The notes below the pieces were generated by a model. It was given only the letters and a program-made list of their open reading frames with translations. It was not told the DNA's origin and ran no database searches. From positions 1 through 64,000 of the forward strand of contig JANYDB010000007.1 of NCBI GenBank assembly GCA_025359985.1: DNA of 64,000 nt, read 5' to 3'. This DNA comes from Burkholderiales bacterium. Its GTDB lineage: Bacteria; Pseudomonadota; Gammaproteobacteria; Burkholderiales; Usitatibacteraceae. Positions 7,101-15,964 of the stretch are shown here, piece after piece. Every line of letters starts with the position of its first letter. Position 1 is the stretch's first letter. Position numbers and translations under genes: made by a program.

Positions 7101-7943
7101 CTACAGATTCTGATACGCCAATTTCACCGGTTCGGCGCCGTAAATTTTCTCCAGCCGCCGCACCACAAAATGGCCGCGTGCCATGTTTTGAAAGTGTTCG
7201 ATGAACAGCGTGTTAATGAGCGCGCCCGATGCGGCGCCGATTATTGGCACGGCTTGCATCGCGGCTTTTTCGCCGACCACAATACCGAAGCGCGAGCTAA
7301 TGAGCGAGACCAGCCGCACCAGTGCGGGCGCACCGGCTTTGGTGAAACCTTTTTCGGCTAAATATTTGGTGGCTTCGGTGACGGCACCTGCCATTGCCAC
7401 GCGTGCTGCGAAGTAGCCAGATTCAGTTGCGTCGTCTTTACGGCTGCGACCACCGAGGGCGAACACCGTCAGACAGGCGAGCTTGGTATCGATGTACTGA
7501 ATATTTTCGCCTTCGCTTTTGGCAATGTCCGCAATCGAGCGCAGCATGATTGTGGTCGAAATCGGCAGCTCAATGGCGAGTGCGGCCAGGCCAAATACAC
7601 CGCCCACCGCACCGCTCGCAGCAGCGGCGATTTTATGCAGGCGATTTTTTGCGGTGGTATTTGCAACGCCCTTCGGCGCGCCGCCGAGCGATTTCACCGC
7701 CACATCAAGCGCCCGCATCAACGCGGCTTCAGAAGCCTGATGAATATTTTTTTGAAATCGTGCGGGCAACATCGACAGCCCGTGCTCAATCGGTGAACCG
7801 AGCATGGCAGAGGCGCGTGCGGCGAGGCTCGGATTTTCAAGCAGCGCTTTGGCGCGGCGCAAATCACTGAGATCCGCTTTGGACAGGCCCGATTCAGAAA
7901 AAATTATTTTTGTAAGTGCGGTGGTTTTCGGTACGGCTGCCAT
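7101..7943 (-). CDS. EcsC family protein
   Basis: A 280-residue protein matching the EcsC family: SGAVGGVFGLAALAIELPISTTIMLRSIADIA (in two parts, about 115-145), then CLTVFALGG and a C-terminal region with two hydrophobic segments (VPIIGAASGALINTLFIEHFQNMARGHF). EcsC proteins are membrane-associated; the name comes from a Bacillus ABC-transporter operon, and the molecular function is unknown. Start ATG 7943 has GGAAGGAA upstream. It begins 36 nt downstream of livF on the same strand and may be read through from the liv operon, though a functional link is not established. Confidence 0.8.
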   Translation of the reverse strand: MAAVPKTTALTKIIFSESGLSKADLSDLRRAKALLENPSLAARASAMLGSPIEHGLSMLPARFQKNIHQASEAALMRALDVAVKSLGGAPKGVANTTAKNRLHKIAAAASGAVGGVFGLAALAIELPISTTIMLRSIADIAKSEGENIQYIDTKLACLTVFALGGRSRKDDATESGYFAARVAMAGAVTEATKYLAEKGFTKAGAPALVRLVSLISSRFGIVVGEKAAMQAVPIIGAASGALINTLFIEHFQNMARGHFVVRRLEKIYGAEPVKLAYQNL

Positions 7944-7979
7944 GGTGCGTTCCTTCCGGTCGTGTGATGCCGTGGAAAA

Positions 7980-8711
7980 CTATACTGCAACATCCTCGCC
8001 CAAGTATGCCTCACGCACCTTGGGGTCTACCAACAGTGATTTTGAATCGCCGCTCAGCGTCACGATGCCGCCATCCATCACATACCCACGCTGGCTAACC
8101 TGCAGCGCGAGTTTAGCGTTTTGCTCAATGAGCAAAATCGTCACGCCGCGCCGCGATACCTCGCGTACGACTTCAAAAATCTTTTGCACCATGATTGGGG
8201 CCAGCCCCATGGAGGGCTCATCGAGCAGCAATAATTTAGGCCGCGCCATTAGCGCGCGCGAGATTGCCAGCATTTGTTGCTCGCCACCGGAGAGCGTGCC
8301 TGCGGTTTGTTTGGCGCGTTCTTTTAATCGGGGAAACAATGAAAACTTGTGCTCAATATCCTCGGCAATACTGGCGCGCTCATGGCGTGGGCGCGAATAT
8401 GCGCCCATCTGCAAATTTTCGGTAATGGTCAGGCCCGGAAATACGCCGCGTCCTTCCGGTACCAGCACCAAGCCTTGGCTGGCTATTTTATAAGTGGGCT
8501 CGCCGACAATGTTTTTACCGTCGTATTCAATGGTGCCCGCAGTAGGTTTGAGCAGACCGGTAATCGCTTTTAGCGTTGTTGTCTTGCCCGCCCCATTCGC
8601 ACCGATGAGCGTCACCAGCTCGCCTTGCTCGACATGAATATCAATGCCTTTGACGGCTTGAATACCGCCGTAGCCGATATGCAGATTTTTGATCGACAGC
8701 AACGTGGTCAT
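7980..8711 (-). CDS. livF: Branched-chain amino-acid ABC transporter ATPase LivF
   Basis: A 243-residue cytoplasmic ATPase of the high-affinity branched-chain amino-acid importer. Walker A GANGAGKTTTLK is at about 37-48, the ABC signature LSGGEQQM at about 140, Walker B LLLLDEPS just after, and the switch His falls in the region of ILLIEQNAK (Gln in place of His, as is usual for LivF). Last of the permease/ATPase genes; its ATG overlaps the livG stop by 4 nt. Length and gene order fit livHMGF of proteobacteria. Confidence 0.92.
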   Translation of the reverse strand: MTTLLSIKNLHIGYGGIQAVKGIDIHVEQGELVTLIGANGAGKTTTLKAITGLLKPTAGTIEYDGKNIVGEPTYKIASQGLVLVPEGRGVFPGLTITENLQMGAYSRPRHERASIAEDIEHKFSLFPRLKERAKQTAGTLSGGEQQMLAISRALMARPKLLLLDEPSMGLAPIMVQKIFEVVREVSRRGVTILLIEQNAKLALQVSQRGYVMDGGIVTLSGDSKSLLVDPKVREAYLGEDVAV

Positions 8712-9484
8712 GCGGCCACCTCGATGGAGGCACCGAGATAGGCTTCAATGACTTTGGGATCGCGCTGCACCTCCGCGGGTACGCCCTCGGCGATTTTTTT
8801 GCCATAGTCGAGTACGCCAATTCGATCACACAAACCCATCACCAGTTTCACATCATGTTCGATCAACAAGATCGTGATGCCCTGCGCACGAATTGATTCA
8901 ATCAATTTTCGAAGAGCGATTTTTTCAGTGGCGTTCATACCGGCGGCAGGTTCATCCAGCGCCAATACTTTTGGCTCTGTCGCCAGCGCGCGTGCGATTT
9001 CCAGCCGACGTTGATCACCGTACGATAAATGCTTGGCGAGCTCATTGGCACGGTGACCCACATTTACAAAATCGAGTAGCTCATGCGCACGTTGTTCAAT
9101 CGCCGCTTCTTCAAGGCGTGTCGCGCTGTTCCGGCTGATAGCGCCCCACACACCCGCATGGGTGCGCACATGGCGGCCAATCATGACGTTTTCAATCGCA
9201 CTTAAATTGCCGAACAAGCGAATGTTCTGAAAAGTCCGGGCCACGCCCAAGGCAGCTATGCGATCCGGCGTGATGCCGTTCAGCACTTCACCATTGAAGG
9301 TTACGGTGCCTTCATCATGCTGATAGAGGCCGGTGAGCACATTGAACATCGTGGTCTTGCCTGCGCCATTCGGGCCGATCAGACCGAAAATTTGGCCTTG
9401 CCGGATTTGAAAACTCACGTCCGACAATGCGGTGAGTCCGCCGAATCGTTTCGTGATGTTTTGTGCGGTCAGAATAGGCGCCAT
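8708..9484 (-). CDS. livG: Branched-chain amino-acid ABC transporter ATPase LivG
   Basis: A 258-residue ATPase partner of LivF. Walker A GPNGAGKTTMFN (about 37-48), ABC signature LSYGDQRRLEIARAL, Walker B VLALDEPAAGMN, and ILLIEHDVKLVMGLCDR with the switch His. The C-terminal AYLGASIEVAA is typical of LivG. It lies 2 nt after livM and overlaps livF. The transporter would import leucine, isoleucine, valine or related amides; the binding protein decides the ligand. Confidence 0.92.
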   Translation of the reverse strand: MAPILTAQNITKRFGGLTALSDVSFQIRQGQIFGLIGPNGAGKTTMFNVLTGLYQHDEGTVTFNGEVLNGITPDRIAALGVARTFQNIRLFGNLSAIENVMIGRHVRTHAGVWGAISRNSATRLEEAAIEQRAHELLDFVNVGHRANELAKHLSYGDQRRLEIARALATEPKVLALDEPAAGMNATEKIALRKLIESIRAQGITILLIEHDVKLVMGLCDRIGVLDYGKKIAEGVPAEVQRDPKVIEAYLGASIEVAA

Positions 9485-9486
9485 GA

Positions 9487-10584
9487 CTAGTCCGCTTTCC
9501 GCGCCAGTTCACGCTTACGCACCGCAGAAGGCAATAGCCCAGCCGGACGGAACAGCATCATCGCCACCATTGCAAAACCAAATATCAGCATGCGCAATAC
9601 CTCGGCTTCAATAATCTGCCGACCAAACAGCGCTTTTTGTGCGGGCTCGACGGTGTAGCGCAATAACTCCGGCACGAACGAGAGCAGCAGCGCGCCCACC
9701 ACCACGCCCCATATATTGCCCATACCGCCCAGCACCACCATCGCCAAAATCATTACGCTTTCAGTCAGCGTAAAACTCTCCGGGCTGATAAATCCCTGAA
9801 TAGCGGCGAATACACCGCCAGCAAGACCGCCAAACGACGCGCCCATGGCGAATGCCAGCAGCTTCAAATTGATCGTGTTGATGCCCATCGCACGCGCCGC
9901 CAATTCATCTTCACGAATCGCTTCCCATGCACGTCCAATACGCGAATTTTGCAAGCGCAGATTGATGATGATGATGATGATCAGCATAAACATCAGCAGG
10001 TAGTAATACTTGATCAATCCCGGCATTGCAAAATCGCCGATGCGCGTGGTTGTGCCAAAATCCAGGCCGAATAATTTGATGGAATCAATGGTCGCAATGC
10101 CTTTGGGGCCATTGGTAATATTGATTGGCTCGGATAAATTATTCATAAAAATCCGTACAATTTCGCCGAAGCCCAGCGTCACAATTGCCAAATAATCACC
10201 GCGCAGTTTCAACGTGGGTGCGCCCAGCAACACGCCAAATAAACACGCTACCGCCGCGCCGATGGGCAGGATTACCCAGAACGGTAAATGCAGGCCAAAG
10301 TGCGGTGAAGCCAACAGCGCATAAACATAAGCCCCCACTGCATAAAACGCGATGTAGCCCAAATCCAGCAGGCCTGCAAAGCCCACCACTATATTGAGCC
10401 CGAGCGACAGGAATACAAACAAAATTGCAAAGTTGGTGATGCGCACCCAAGAGGTCATGCTGTGGCTGACCAGCACAAACGGCATCACCGCCAGTGCAGC
10501 GGCAATCAGCACCACGCCTACCCAAAATACGGCGGGATGTTTGCGTAATGGCGCAGGCAAAATATGATCAATGTAGTGAGTCAT
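9487..10584 (-). CDS. livM: Branched-chain amino-acid ABC transporter permease LivM
   Basis: A 365-residue inner-membrane permease with about nine hydrophobic segments. Family motifs are YIAFYAVGAYVYALL near the N-terminal third, LRGDYLAIVTLGFGEIVRI, and the cytoplasmic coupling region RIGRAWEAIREDELAARAMG followed by FGGLAGGVFAAIQGFISPESF. The C-terminus LRMLIFGFAMVAMMLFRPAGLLP is diagnostic of LivM. Eight nt separate it from livH. It pairs with LivH to form the channel. Confidence 0.92.
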   Translation of the reverse strand: MTHYIDHILPAPLRKHPAVFWVGVVLIAAALAVMPFVLVSHSMTSWVRITNFAILFVFLSLGLNIVVGFAGLLDLGYIAFYAVGAYVYALLASPHFGLHLPFWVILPIGAAVACLFGVLLGAPTLKLRGDYLAIVTLGFGEIVRIFMNNLSEPINITNGPKGIATIDSIKLFGLDFGTTTRIGDFAMPGLIKYYYLLMFMLIIIIIINLRLQNSRIGRAWEAIREDELAARAMGINTINLKLLAFAMGASFGGLAGGVFAAIQGFISPESFTLTESVMILAMVVLGGMGNIWGVVVGALLLSFVPELLRYTVEPAQKALFGRQIIEAEVLRMLIFGFAMVAMMLFRPAGLLPSAVRKRELARKAD

Positions 10585-10592
10585 GAGCTTAC

Positions 10593-11591
10593 CTAGGCGC
10601 GATCTGAAACCCGTTCACCCAGCAAGCCGGATGGCCGAAATCGCAGCACTAATATCAGCACCACGAAGGCATAAACCTCTTTGTAATTCGATCCCAGCAG
10701 CGAGGCGTTTGAATTCGCGTCACACATCGCCGCAAAGCCGGGCAGGAATTGGTTCAAGGTACAAACATTGGTGACGTCCCCCATGTAGCCCGCACCGAAG
10801 GCTTCGATCACCCCGATCAGTAAGCCCCCTAATACTGCCCCGCCGAGGTTGCCAATGCCGCCGAGCACCGCAGCTGAGAACGCTTTCAGGCCCAGCAGAA
10901 ATCCCATCTGGTAGTACGCAATGCCGTAGTAGCTACCCACCATGACCCCGGCAACCGCGCCCAGACCCGCGCCGATAATGAAGGTAAATGAGATCACGCT
11001 ATTGACGTTAATCCCCATCAAGCCGGCAACCGCGGCGTTTTGAGAAGTCGCCCGCATCGCAATGCCGATACGGGTTTTATAAATCAGTGCGATCAGCCCG
11101 GCCATCATCACTACCGACAGCACGATGATCGCAATTTGTATATTAGTAATGGTTGCGCTGTTGACTGAAGTGGTGAGTACATAGGATTCAGTGCGTACAA
11201 TTTGCGGGAATGCAATATAGTTACGGCCCCAAATCAGCAGTGCCACATGCTGCAAAATAATCGACACCCCAATCGCAGTAATAAGCGGCGCTAAGCGAGG
11301 CGCGTTGCGCAATGGCCGGTATGCAATGCGCTCAACCGTATACCCGACCAACATGCACGCCGGAATCGCCGCCAACAGGCTCAACAAGACGATGGCCAGC
11401 GGCGGCATGCCCGAGCCCGCGAGTGCGGTAATCACGCTAAAAGCCACCATCGCACCGATCATCACCACCTCGCCATGCGCAAAATTAATCAGCTGAACGA
11501 TGCCGTAAACCATGGTGTAACCCAATGCGACGACGGCGTAAACACAGCCGAGCGTGAGACCATTGACGAGTTGTTGAAGGAAGGTATCCAT
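10593..11591 (-). CDS. livH: Branched-chain amino-acid ABC transporter permease LivH
   Basis: A 332-residue permease beginning MDTFLQQLVNGLTLGCVYAV and carrying INFAHGEVVMIGA, RATSQNAAVAGLMGINVN and AFSAAVLGGIGNLGGA, the conserved LivH blocks. The C-terminal VLRFRPSGLLGERV is typical. About 25 residues more than E. coli LivH come from a loop containing two Cys (VCTLNQFLPGFAAMCDANSN) between the last helices. The gene lies 164 nt after livJ, behind a hairpin terminator that probably attenuates permease expression. Confidence 0.92.
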   Translation of the reverse strand: MDTFLQQLVNGLTLGCVYAVVALGYTMVYGIVQLINFAHGEVVMIGAMVAFSVITALAGSGMPPLAIVLLSLLAAIPACMLVGYTVERIAYRPLRNAPRLAPLITAIGVSIILQHVALLIWGRNYIAFPQIVRTESYVLTTSVNSATITNIQIAIIVLSVVMMAGLIALIYKTRIGIAMRATSQNAAVAGLMGINVNSVISFTFIIGAGLGAVAGVMVGSYYGIAYYQMGFLLGLKAFSAAVLGGIGNLGGAVLGGLLIGVIEAFGAGYMGDVTNVCTLNQFLPGFAAMCDANSNASLLGSNYKEVYAFVVLILVLRFRPSGLLGERVSDRA

Positions 11592-11700
11592 GTGGACCGA
11601 TATTACATGATGTGAAGAGCGGTTCTGGTGGCCGATCCAAATTCGGCCAGCAGCAACCCTAGTAAAAAAATTTTAATAAAACTCAACGCGCCGCGCCCAA

Positions 11701-11733
11701 TAAAAACGGCACCACGCTGGAAGGCGGGTGCCG
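11701..11733 (-). terminator. Terminator/attenuator between livJ and livH
   Basis: On the minus strand CGGCACC (11733-11727) and GGTGCCG (11713-11707) pair around a 13-nt loop, and are followed at once by TTTTTATT. This is a classic intrinsic terminator shape. Placed after the binding-protein gene, it would let most transcripts end there and fewer reach livHMGF. Confidence 0.65.
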
Positions 11734-11755
11734 GTCGGTCGGGTTGGTGCTGCGA

Positions 11756-13054
11756 TTACTTCTTGGGTGCTTCTGCTGGCTTGGTGGCTGGTGCGACAGG
11801 TGGTGCGGCGACCGGTGCGACGACTGCTGGCGCTGCTATTGGTGCTGCAGCCATTTCAAACTTGGTGGCAACTCCAGCTTTAACGATTGATACAGGCATC
11901 AGCTTGCCATCGGCCATTTTGAAAATGGTGACTTCAGCATCTTTACGATCGCCCTTGGCATCAAACTCAACCTTGCCGGTAGCACCGGTGAAGCTGACGT
12001 TAAACAGTTCCGGGCCAAACTTGAGCGGGTCGACCGAGTCGGCTTTCTTGATCGCTTCAATCACGGCGTTAGTCGCGTCATAGTAATACGGCGCATATTG
12101 TTTTACATCACCAAATTTAGCCTTGAACGAAGCTAAAAATTCTGTGCTGGCGGCTTGTGAAGGTAAACCTGCCTGGGAGCAGACGAGGCCATTGGCGGCG
12201 TCCTGGGCTTTGACAAACATTTCTTCCGTGCACGCGCCGTCGCCGAATACAAAGATGGATTTGATGCCAAGCTCACGCGCCTGTTTCATCATCGGCCCTG
12301 CCGTTTGATCCATTCCGCCGTGGAAAATAACGTCAGGATTTTTCGCTTTGATTTTGGTCAGAATCGATTTGAAATCGGTTTCGGTATCGGTGGTTCGTTC
12401 ACGACCCACGATGTTGACTCTCGCGCTCTTAAGGGTTTTTTCGACTTCATTCGCCAAACCTTCACCATAGGCTGTTTTGTCGTCAATCAATGAAACTTTT
12501 TTGGCCTTGATTTCGCTCGCGATGTAAGTCGCAATTGCCGGGCCCTGCTGATCATCACGTGCTACGGTGCGAAAGGTATTTTTCAGACCGCGATCCGTTA
12601 GCGTAGGGTTGGTAGCTGAACCGGAAATCATCGGGATGCCCACTTTTTCATAAGCTTCAGAGGCAGGAATGGCTACACCTGAATTCAAGTGCCCAATGAC
12701 GGCGATCACTTTTGCATCAATCAGTTTTTGCGCTACGGTGGAGCCAATTTTGGGATCACCCTGATCATCTTCAGACATCATCTCGAACTTAACCAGCTTG
12801 CCGCCGATTTTGATTTTCTTGTCGTTGGCCTGTGCAATCGCGAGCGCAACCCCATTTTCGTCATCCTTGCCCAGGTGCGGCGTTTTGACTGTCAGCGGGC
12901 CAGCGTGGCCGATCTTGACCGTAACGCTCGGCTCAGCAACCAGTACAACAACTTTCGGCGCTTCGACTTTAACCTCTTCTTTACCGCAACCAACCAGTCC
13001 AACCGCCAGCAAGGCTGCGAACGCGAGTGTGTAAGATGTTTTTGGGTGGTTCAT
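11756..13054 (-). CDS. livJ: Branched-chain amino-acid substrate-binding lipoprotein (LivJ/LivK type)
   Basis: A 432-residue periplasmic binding protein (type 1 fold). The signal peptide ends in a lipobox (AVGLVGC, Cys23), so it is probably a lipoprotein, unlike soluble E. coli LivJ. Core motifs: IGHAGPLTVKTPHLGKDDENG, GHLNSGVAIPASEAYEKVGIPMISGSATNP, and PDVIFHGGMDQTAGPMMKQA. The C-terminus carries an unusual Ala/Pro-rich tail (about 400-432). Start ATG 13054 has GGAGAG about 7 nt upstream. A good sigma-70 promoter is seen at 13117-13146. Its ligand is probably Leu/Ile/Val. Confidence 0.9.
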   Translation of the reverse strand: MNHPKTSYTLAFAALLAVGLVGCGKEEVKVEAPKVVVLVAEPSVTVKIGHAGPLTVKTPHLGKDDENGVALAIAQANDKKIKIGGKLVKFEMMSEDDQGDPKIGSTVAQKLIDAKVIAVIGHLNSGVAIPASEAYEKVGIPMISGSATNPTLTDRGLKNTFRTVARDDQQGPAIATYIASEIKAKKVSLIDDKTAYGEGLANEVEKTLKSARVNIVGRERTTDTETDFKSILTKIKAKNPDVIFHGGMDQTAGPMMKQARELGIKSIFVFGDGACTEEMFVKAQDAANGLVCSQAGLPSQAASTEFLASFKAKFGDVKQYAPYYYDATNAVIEAIKKADSVDPLKFGPELFNVSFTGATGKVEFDAKGDRKDAEVTIFKMADGKLMPVSIVKAGVATKFEMAAAPIAAPAVVAPVAAPPVAPATKPAEAPKK

Positions 13055-13116
13055 GTTTAGCTCTCCAATAGGGGAAGGAAGTGGGGAAAAAGAGGCGTTA
13101 AAAGATTAAGTCTTGA

Positions 13117-13146
13117 ATTATGCTTATGAGAATTTACGATTGTCAA
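13117..13146 (-). promoter_or_regulatory. Sigma-70 promoter of the liv operon
   Basis: On the minus strand TTGACA (13146-13141), an 18-nt spacer and CATAAT (13122-13117) precede livJ by about 60 nt. The -35 is a perfect consensus match and the -10 matches at five of six. Confidence 0.65.
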
Positions 13147-13265
13147 TAAAATTCCTCGTGCGCCGCCAAATCGGGCTGTATAGGCAATACAGGATGTGGG
13201 TGAAAATGGTATTCCCGACGTGTATGTGTTCTTTGGAGATTTAGACGAATAGAATATTTTTCTTA

Positions 13266-13445
13266 GTGATTGCTTTTGGGTGCACAGCGTTGCTAATCGG
13301 CGTATCAGTACTGATTTTTGATGGCTTGCTAAAGTACTTGTTCGCTTTGCCTAAATCGACGGTGCTTTATACAATCTCGACCGTATTGATGGCCACGGCC
13401 ATGCTGCTCGCGCTAGGCAGCTACATGCGAAAAACCAATTCCTAA
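13266..13445 (+). CDS. Possible small two-helix membrane protein
   Basis: A GTG-started frame of 59 codons encodes two hydrophobic segments (VIAFGCTALLIGVSVLIF and VLYTISTVLMATAMLLALG) joined by a short loop and ending in the basic tail YMRKTNS. The composition is membrane-protein-like. No ribosome site is evident before the GTG and the frame may begin slightly upstream, so start and reality are uncertain. It lies divergent to livJ. Family not recognised. Confidence 0.35.
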   Translation: MIAFGCTALLIGVSVLIFDGLLKYLFALPKSTVLYTISTVLMATAMLLALGSYMRKTNS

Positions 13446-13473
13446 AGTAATTAATCGTAAATTAAAGTACCTG

Positions 13474-13701
13474 TCAGCGTTGCGGATCAGCGTAGTCATA
13501 ACCTGCAAGGCCATTGGAATAGTTGGATACGCCAAGGCGGTTGAACCAATAGCATTGATGCCGAGTGCGAAAGCGGCAATAGACGCGGCGATCCAGTTCC
13601 TCGGTAATGGCGAACCCACGAGCGGATAATAGTGAGGTGGTGAAGCCGCGCCGACCTAGCTTGACGATAGCGGTATCAGGATAAAGCGTGCCACCGCGGG
13701 C
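13474..13701 (-). pseudogene. Protein-like frame without a start codon (gene fragment)
   Basis: On the minus strand a frame of 75 codons stays open between TAA (13704-13702) and TGA (13476-13474) but contains no ATG, GTG or TTG start. Its translation looks like real protein: ARGGTLYPDTAIVKLGRRGF, then EELDRRVYCRFRTRHQCYWF, then NRLGVSNYSNGLAGYDYADP. It would be the C-terminal end of a secreted or cell-surface protein whose 5' part is lost. I do not recognise the family. Confidence 0.35.
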
Positions 13702-13790
13702 TTAATTCAGGCGGTCGCTTAGCCGCCATGCTTTTGGCGGGACGATTAGGCATAATTGGGTTTGTGATTCAAAAATCTTGTGGAGGCATT

Positions 13791-14018
13791 ATGTTATTAG
13801 TCATCATTGCATCAATTATTTTGTTGATGAAAGTGGCTGCCATTGGCCCGGTCGCGACTTGGTCGTGGCTTTGGGTGCTGTCACCATGGCTCGTGGTGCT
13901 GCTCTGGTGGGAAGTGATCGCGCCGATGATCGGCTGGGATAAACGCGTGGCCGAAAAGAGAATGCGCGCGGAGGAAAAATCCGCGCAGGAACACAAGAAA
14001 AAACAGCGTGGGTTTTAA
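13791..14018 (+). CDS. Small Trp-rich protein (TIGR04438 family)
   Basis: A 75-residue protein with one strong membrane helix (LLVIIASIILLMKVAAIG), a tryptophan-rich segment (WSWLWVLSPWLVVLLWWEVI, about 22-41), GWDKRVAEKRM and a Lys/Glu/Gln-rich charged tail ending KKKQRGF. This matches a small betaproteobacterial family of unknown function (TIGR04438). The start at 13791 is fixed by GGAGG 4 nt upstream; a longer reading to 13728 has no such site. It is convergent with the amidase gene. Confidence 0.8.
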   Translation: MLLVIIASIILLMKVAAIGPVATWSWLWVLSPWLVVLLWWEVIAPMIGWDKRVAEKRMRAEEKSAQEHKKKQRGF

Positions 14019-14044
14019 TTTTCCGCGACTCACCCGCTTTATAT

Positions 14045-15415
14045 TTACCGGTGCAGATTCACTGCCGCTTCAATGGCGAGGCCAAGCGCTTGCAGGCGAT
14101 GATCATGGCTGGTTTCCCCCACGATCATGAGTCCTACCGGGGCGCTGCTTTTTGGGTGGCATGGCAGCGACCAGCAGGGCCGATTAAGCACATTGAAGGG
14201 TGCGCAGTTTCGCAGCAGCAGCGCATTGAATCGATAAAAATTGTCGTCTGATAATTGCATCTCGGCGATGGTAGGGGCAATGATCGGAATGGTCGGGGCG
14301 ATCAATGCATCAAAGCGTGCCGTGGTGCGATTGGCTGAGGCCATCAGGCGCAGCCGCAATTGAATTAAATCGTAGTAATCGGCTGCGGTCATGTTGGCGC
14401 CGAGCATCAATCGCTTTGCAACCATGGGATCGAATTGAATAAGCTGGTTTGCCAACCGCTCGCGATGCAGGGCATATGCTTCCACGGCTGAGAAATTAGC
14501 TTTCTGGCTACCCGCTATTTCTTCTGCCAATTCGGCAAACACGAACTCTTCAATCACGGCACCAGCGGCCGAAAGTGCCGTGATTGCTTGTTGAAAGGCG
14601 GCGGCCACTTCCGGCGCTAATGCGTCGAGCAAAATAGTTTTGGGAACACCCAACCGTACGCCCCGCAATCCCGACTGACGTAGCTCAGCGGGTTCATTTA
14701 AATAGTCACCCGGATATTCACCGGCCATCACGCGATCCAACAAAATACAGCAGGCCGCAGAGTGGCCCAAGGGGCCGATAGAGTCACGCGTGGTTGATAG
14801 CGGATATGCGCCGTGCAACGGGACGCGTGCTTGGGTTGGTTTGAAACCGGCAATACCGCAAAGCGCTGCCGGAATGCGTACCGAGCCGCCAGTATCAGAG
14901 CCTATCGTCGCTACTGCCATACCATCGGTAACACTGACTGCGCCGCCGGAGGTTGATCCACCCGGAATCCGTTGGCGCGCGCGATCCCATGGGTTTAGCG
15001 GCGTGCCGTAATGGGCGTTGATGCCATGGCCACCGTACGCAAATTCGGTCATGTTGGTACGTCCGATGATGACCGCGCCCGCCGCACGCAAGCGCGCAAT
15101 CGCGGTGGCGTCTGCGGTGGCGGGCGGCGCATGGCGCAAAATGATCGAGCCCGCACCAGTGGTGTCGCCCTGAATATCGAATAAATCCTTGATTGAAATC
15201 GGGATGCCGGCGAGTGGTGAGGGCACAATGCCCTGCGCCCTCAGGTGATCACTTTGTTGTGCGGCGGCGCGGGCAGAATCGGCTGATACTTTGATGAATG
15301 CGCGTACGCCTTCGCCGATTGGATCGGCAATACGTTCCAGACATTCTTCGGTCAAACGCTCGGCGGTGGTGACGCCTTTGGCAAGGGCTGCTGCCAGTTC
15401 AGCAATCGTCTTCAC
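14045..15415 (-). CDS. Amidase-signature enzyme
   Basis: A 456-residue hydrolase of the amidase signature family. The Ser-cisSer-Lys triad is visible: Lys76 in GIPISIKDLFD, Ser154 in IPGGSTSGGAV and Ser178 in GSDTGGSVRIPA, with the 24-residue Ser spacing of the family. The substrate cannot be told from sequence. It is not GatA, because no gatC/gatB neighbours exist and the C-terminal GatA features are lacking; the shorter length and ADPIGEGVRAFIKV start resemble AtzF/allophanate-type or general amidases. Its ATG overlaps the stop of the OsmC gene (ATGA), so the two are coupled. Confidence 0.85.
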   Translation of the reverse strand: MKTIAELAAALAKGVTTAERLTEECLERIADPIGEGVRAFIKVSADSARAAAQQSDHLRAQGIVPSPLAGIPISIKDLFDIQGDTTGAGSIILRHAPPATADATAIARLRAAGAVIIGRTNMTEFAYGGHGINAHYGTPLNPWDRARQRIPGGSTSGGAVSVTDGMAVATIGSDTGGSVRIPAALCGIAGFKPTQARVPLHGAYPLSTTRDSIGPLGHSAACCILLDRVMAGEYPGDYLNEPAELRQSGLRGVRLGVPKTILLDALAPEVAAAFQQAITALSAAGAVIEEFVFAELAEEIAGSQKANFSAVEAYALHRERLANQLIQFDPMVAKRLMLGANMTAADYYDLIQLRLRLMASANRTTARFDALIAPTIPIIAPTIAEMQLSDDNFYRFNALLLRNCAPFNVLNRPCWSLPCHPKSSAPVGLMIVGETSHDHRLQALGLAIEAAVNLHR

Positions 15416-15909
15416 GCAGATTCGGCCTCGACCATTTCGGGCTCAGTCGTCACCGGGAAATTCACTGAATTCGCCATGAAGCAATTCGCATGCGCTTTTA
15501 CATGCATCGCACGCGCATCGTCCAGGTTGGTGCCTTTGGCAACCGTGACGCGTGGGCGCAACGTGACCTGCTGCATCGAGATTCTGCCTTCCACCCCGAT
15601 GCCACCCGCTTTGCCGATTCCCAGTTGCCCGGTGGCACGATCTTCGTAGCGCAAAATCTTCATCTGCTTTTTGGCGGCAATCGCCAAGTAGGTGAGCATG
15701 TGGCACTGCGCGAGCGACATGAGCATTAGCTCTTCCGGGTTGTAACGGCTGCCGTCACCACCGTAAATGGCGGGAGATGAAGCCGCCACTTCATGTTTGC
15801 CATCAGCGCGAAGGCTGCTGTTGCGCGAGAAATGGGCATCCGGCAGTAATAATTGGCTGGCTTCTGCAGGATAGGTAAGCGTAATTTGATACGGTAGTGC
15901 TTCAGACAT
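15412..15909 (-). CDS. OsmC family peroxiredoxin-like protein
   Basis: A 165-residue OsmC/Ohr-fold protein. The start is placed at MSEALPYQITLTYP (15909); a reading to 15993 would overlap the upstream ATPase gene. The two redox-active cysteines are in LAQCHMLTYLA and HANCFMANSVNFPV, and the family motif YGGDGSRYNPEELMLMSLA precedes the first. Such enzymes reduce organic hydroperoxides using thiols. It overlaps the amidase gene downstream by 4 nt. Confidence 0.85.
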   Translation of the reverse strand: MSEALPYQITLTYPAEASQLLLPDAHFSRNSSLRADGKHEVAASSPAIYGGDGSRYNPEELMLMSLAQCHMLTYLAIAAKKQMKILRYEDRATGQLGIGKAGGIGVEGRISMQQVTLRPRVTVAKGTNLDDARAMHVKAHANCFMANSVNFPVTTEPEMVEAESA

Positions 15910-15964
15910 GGTGTGCTTTGAGATGGGTGGCGGGTGGTGTGTGGATAGTGGCAGCTGCCGGGCA

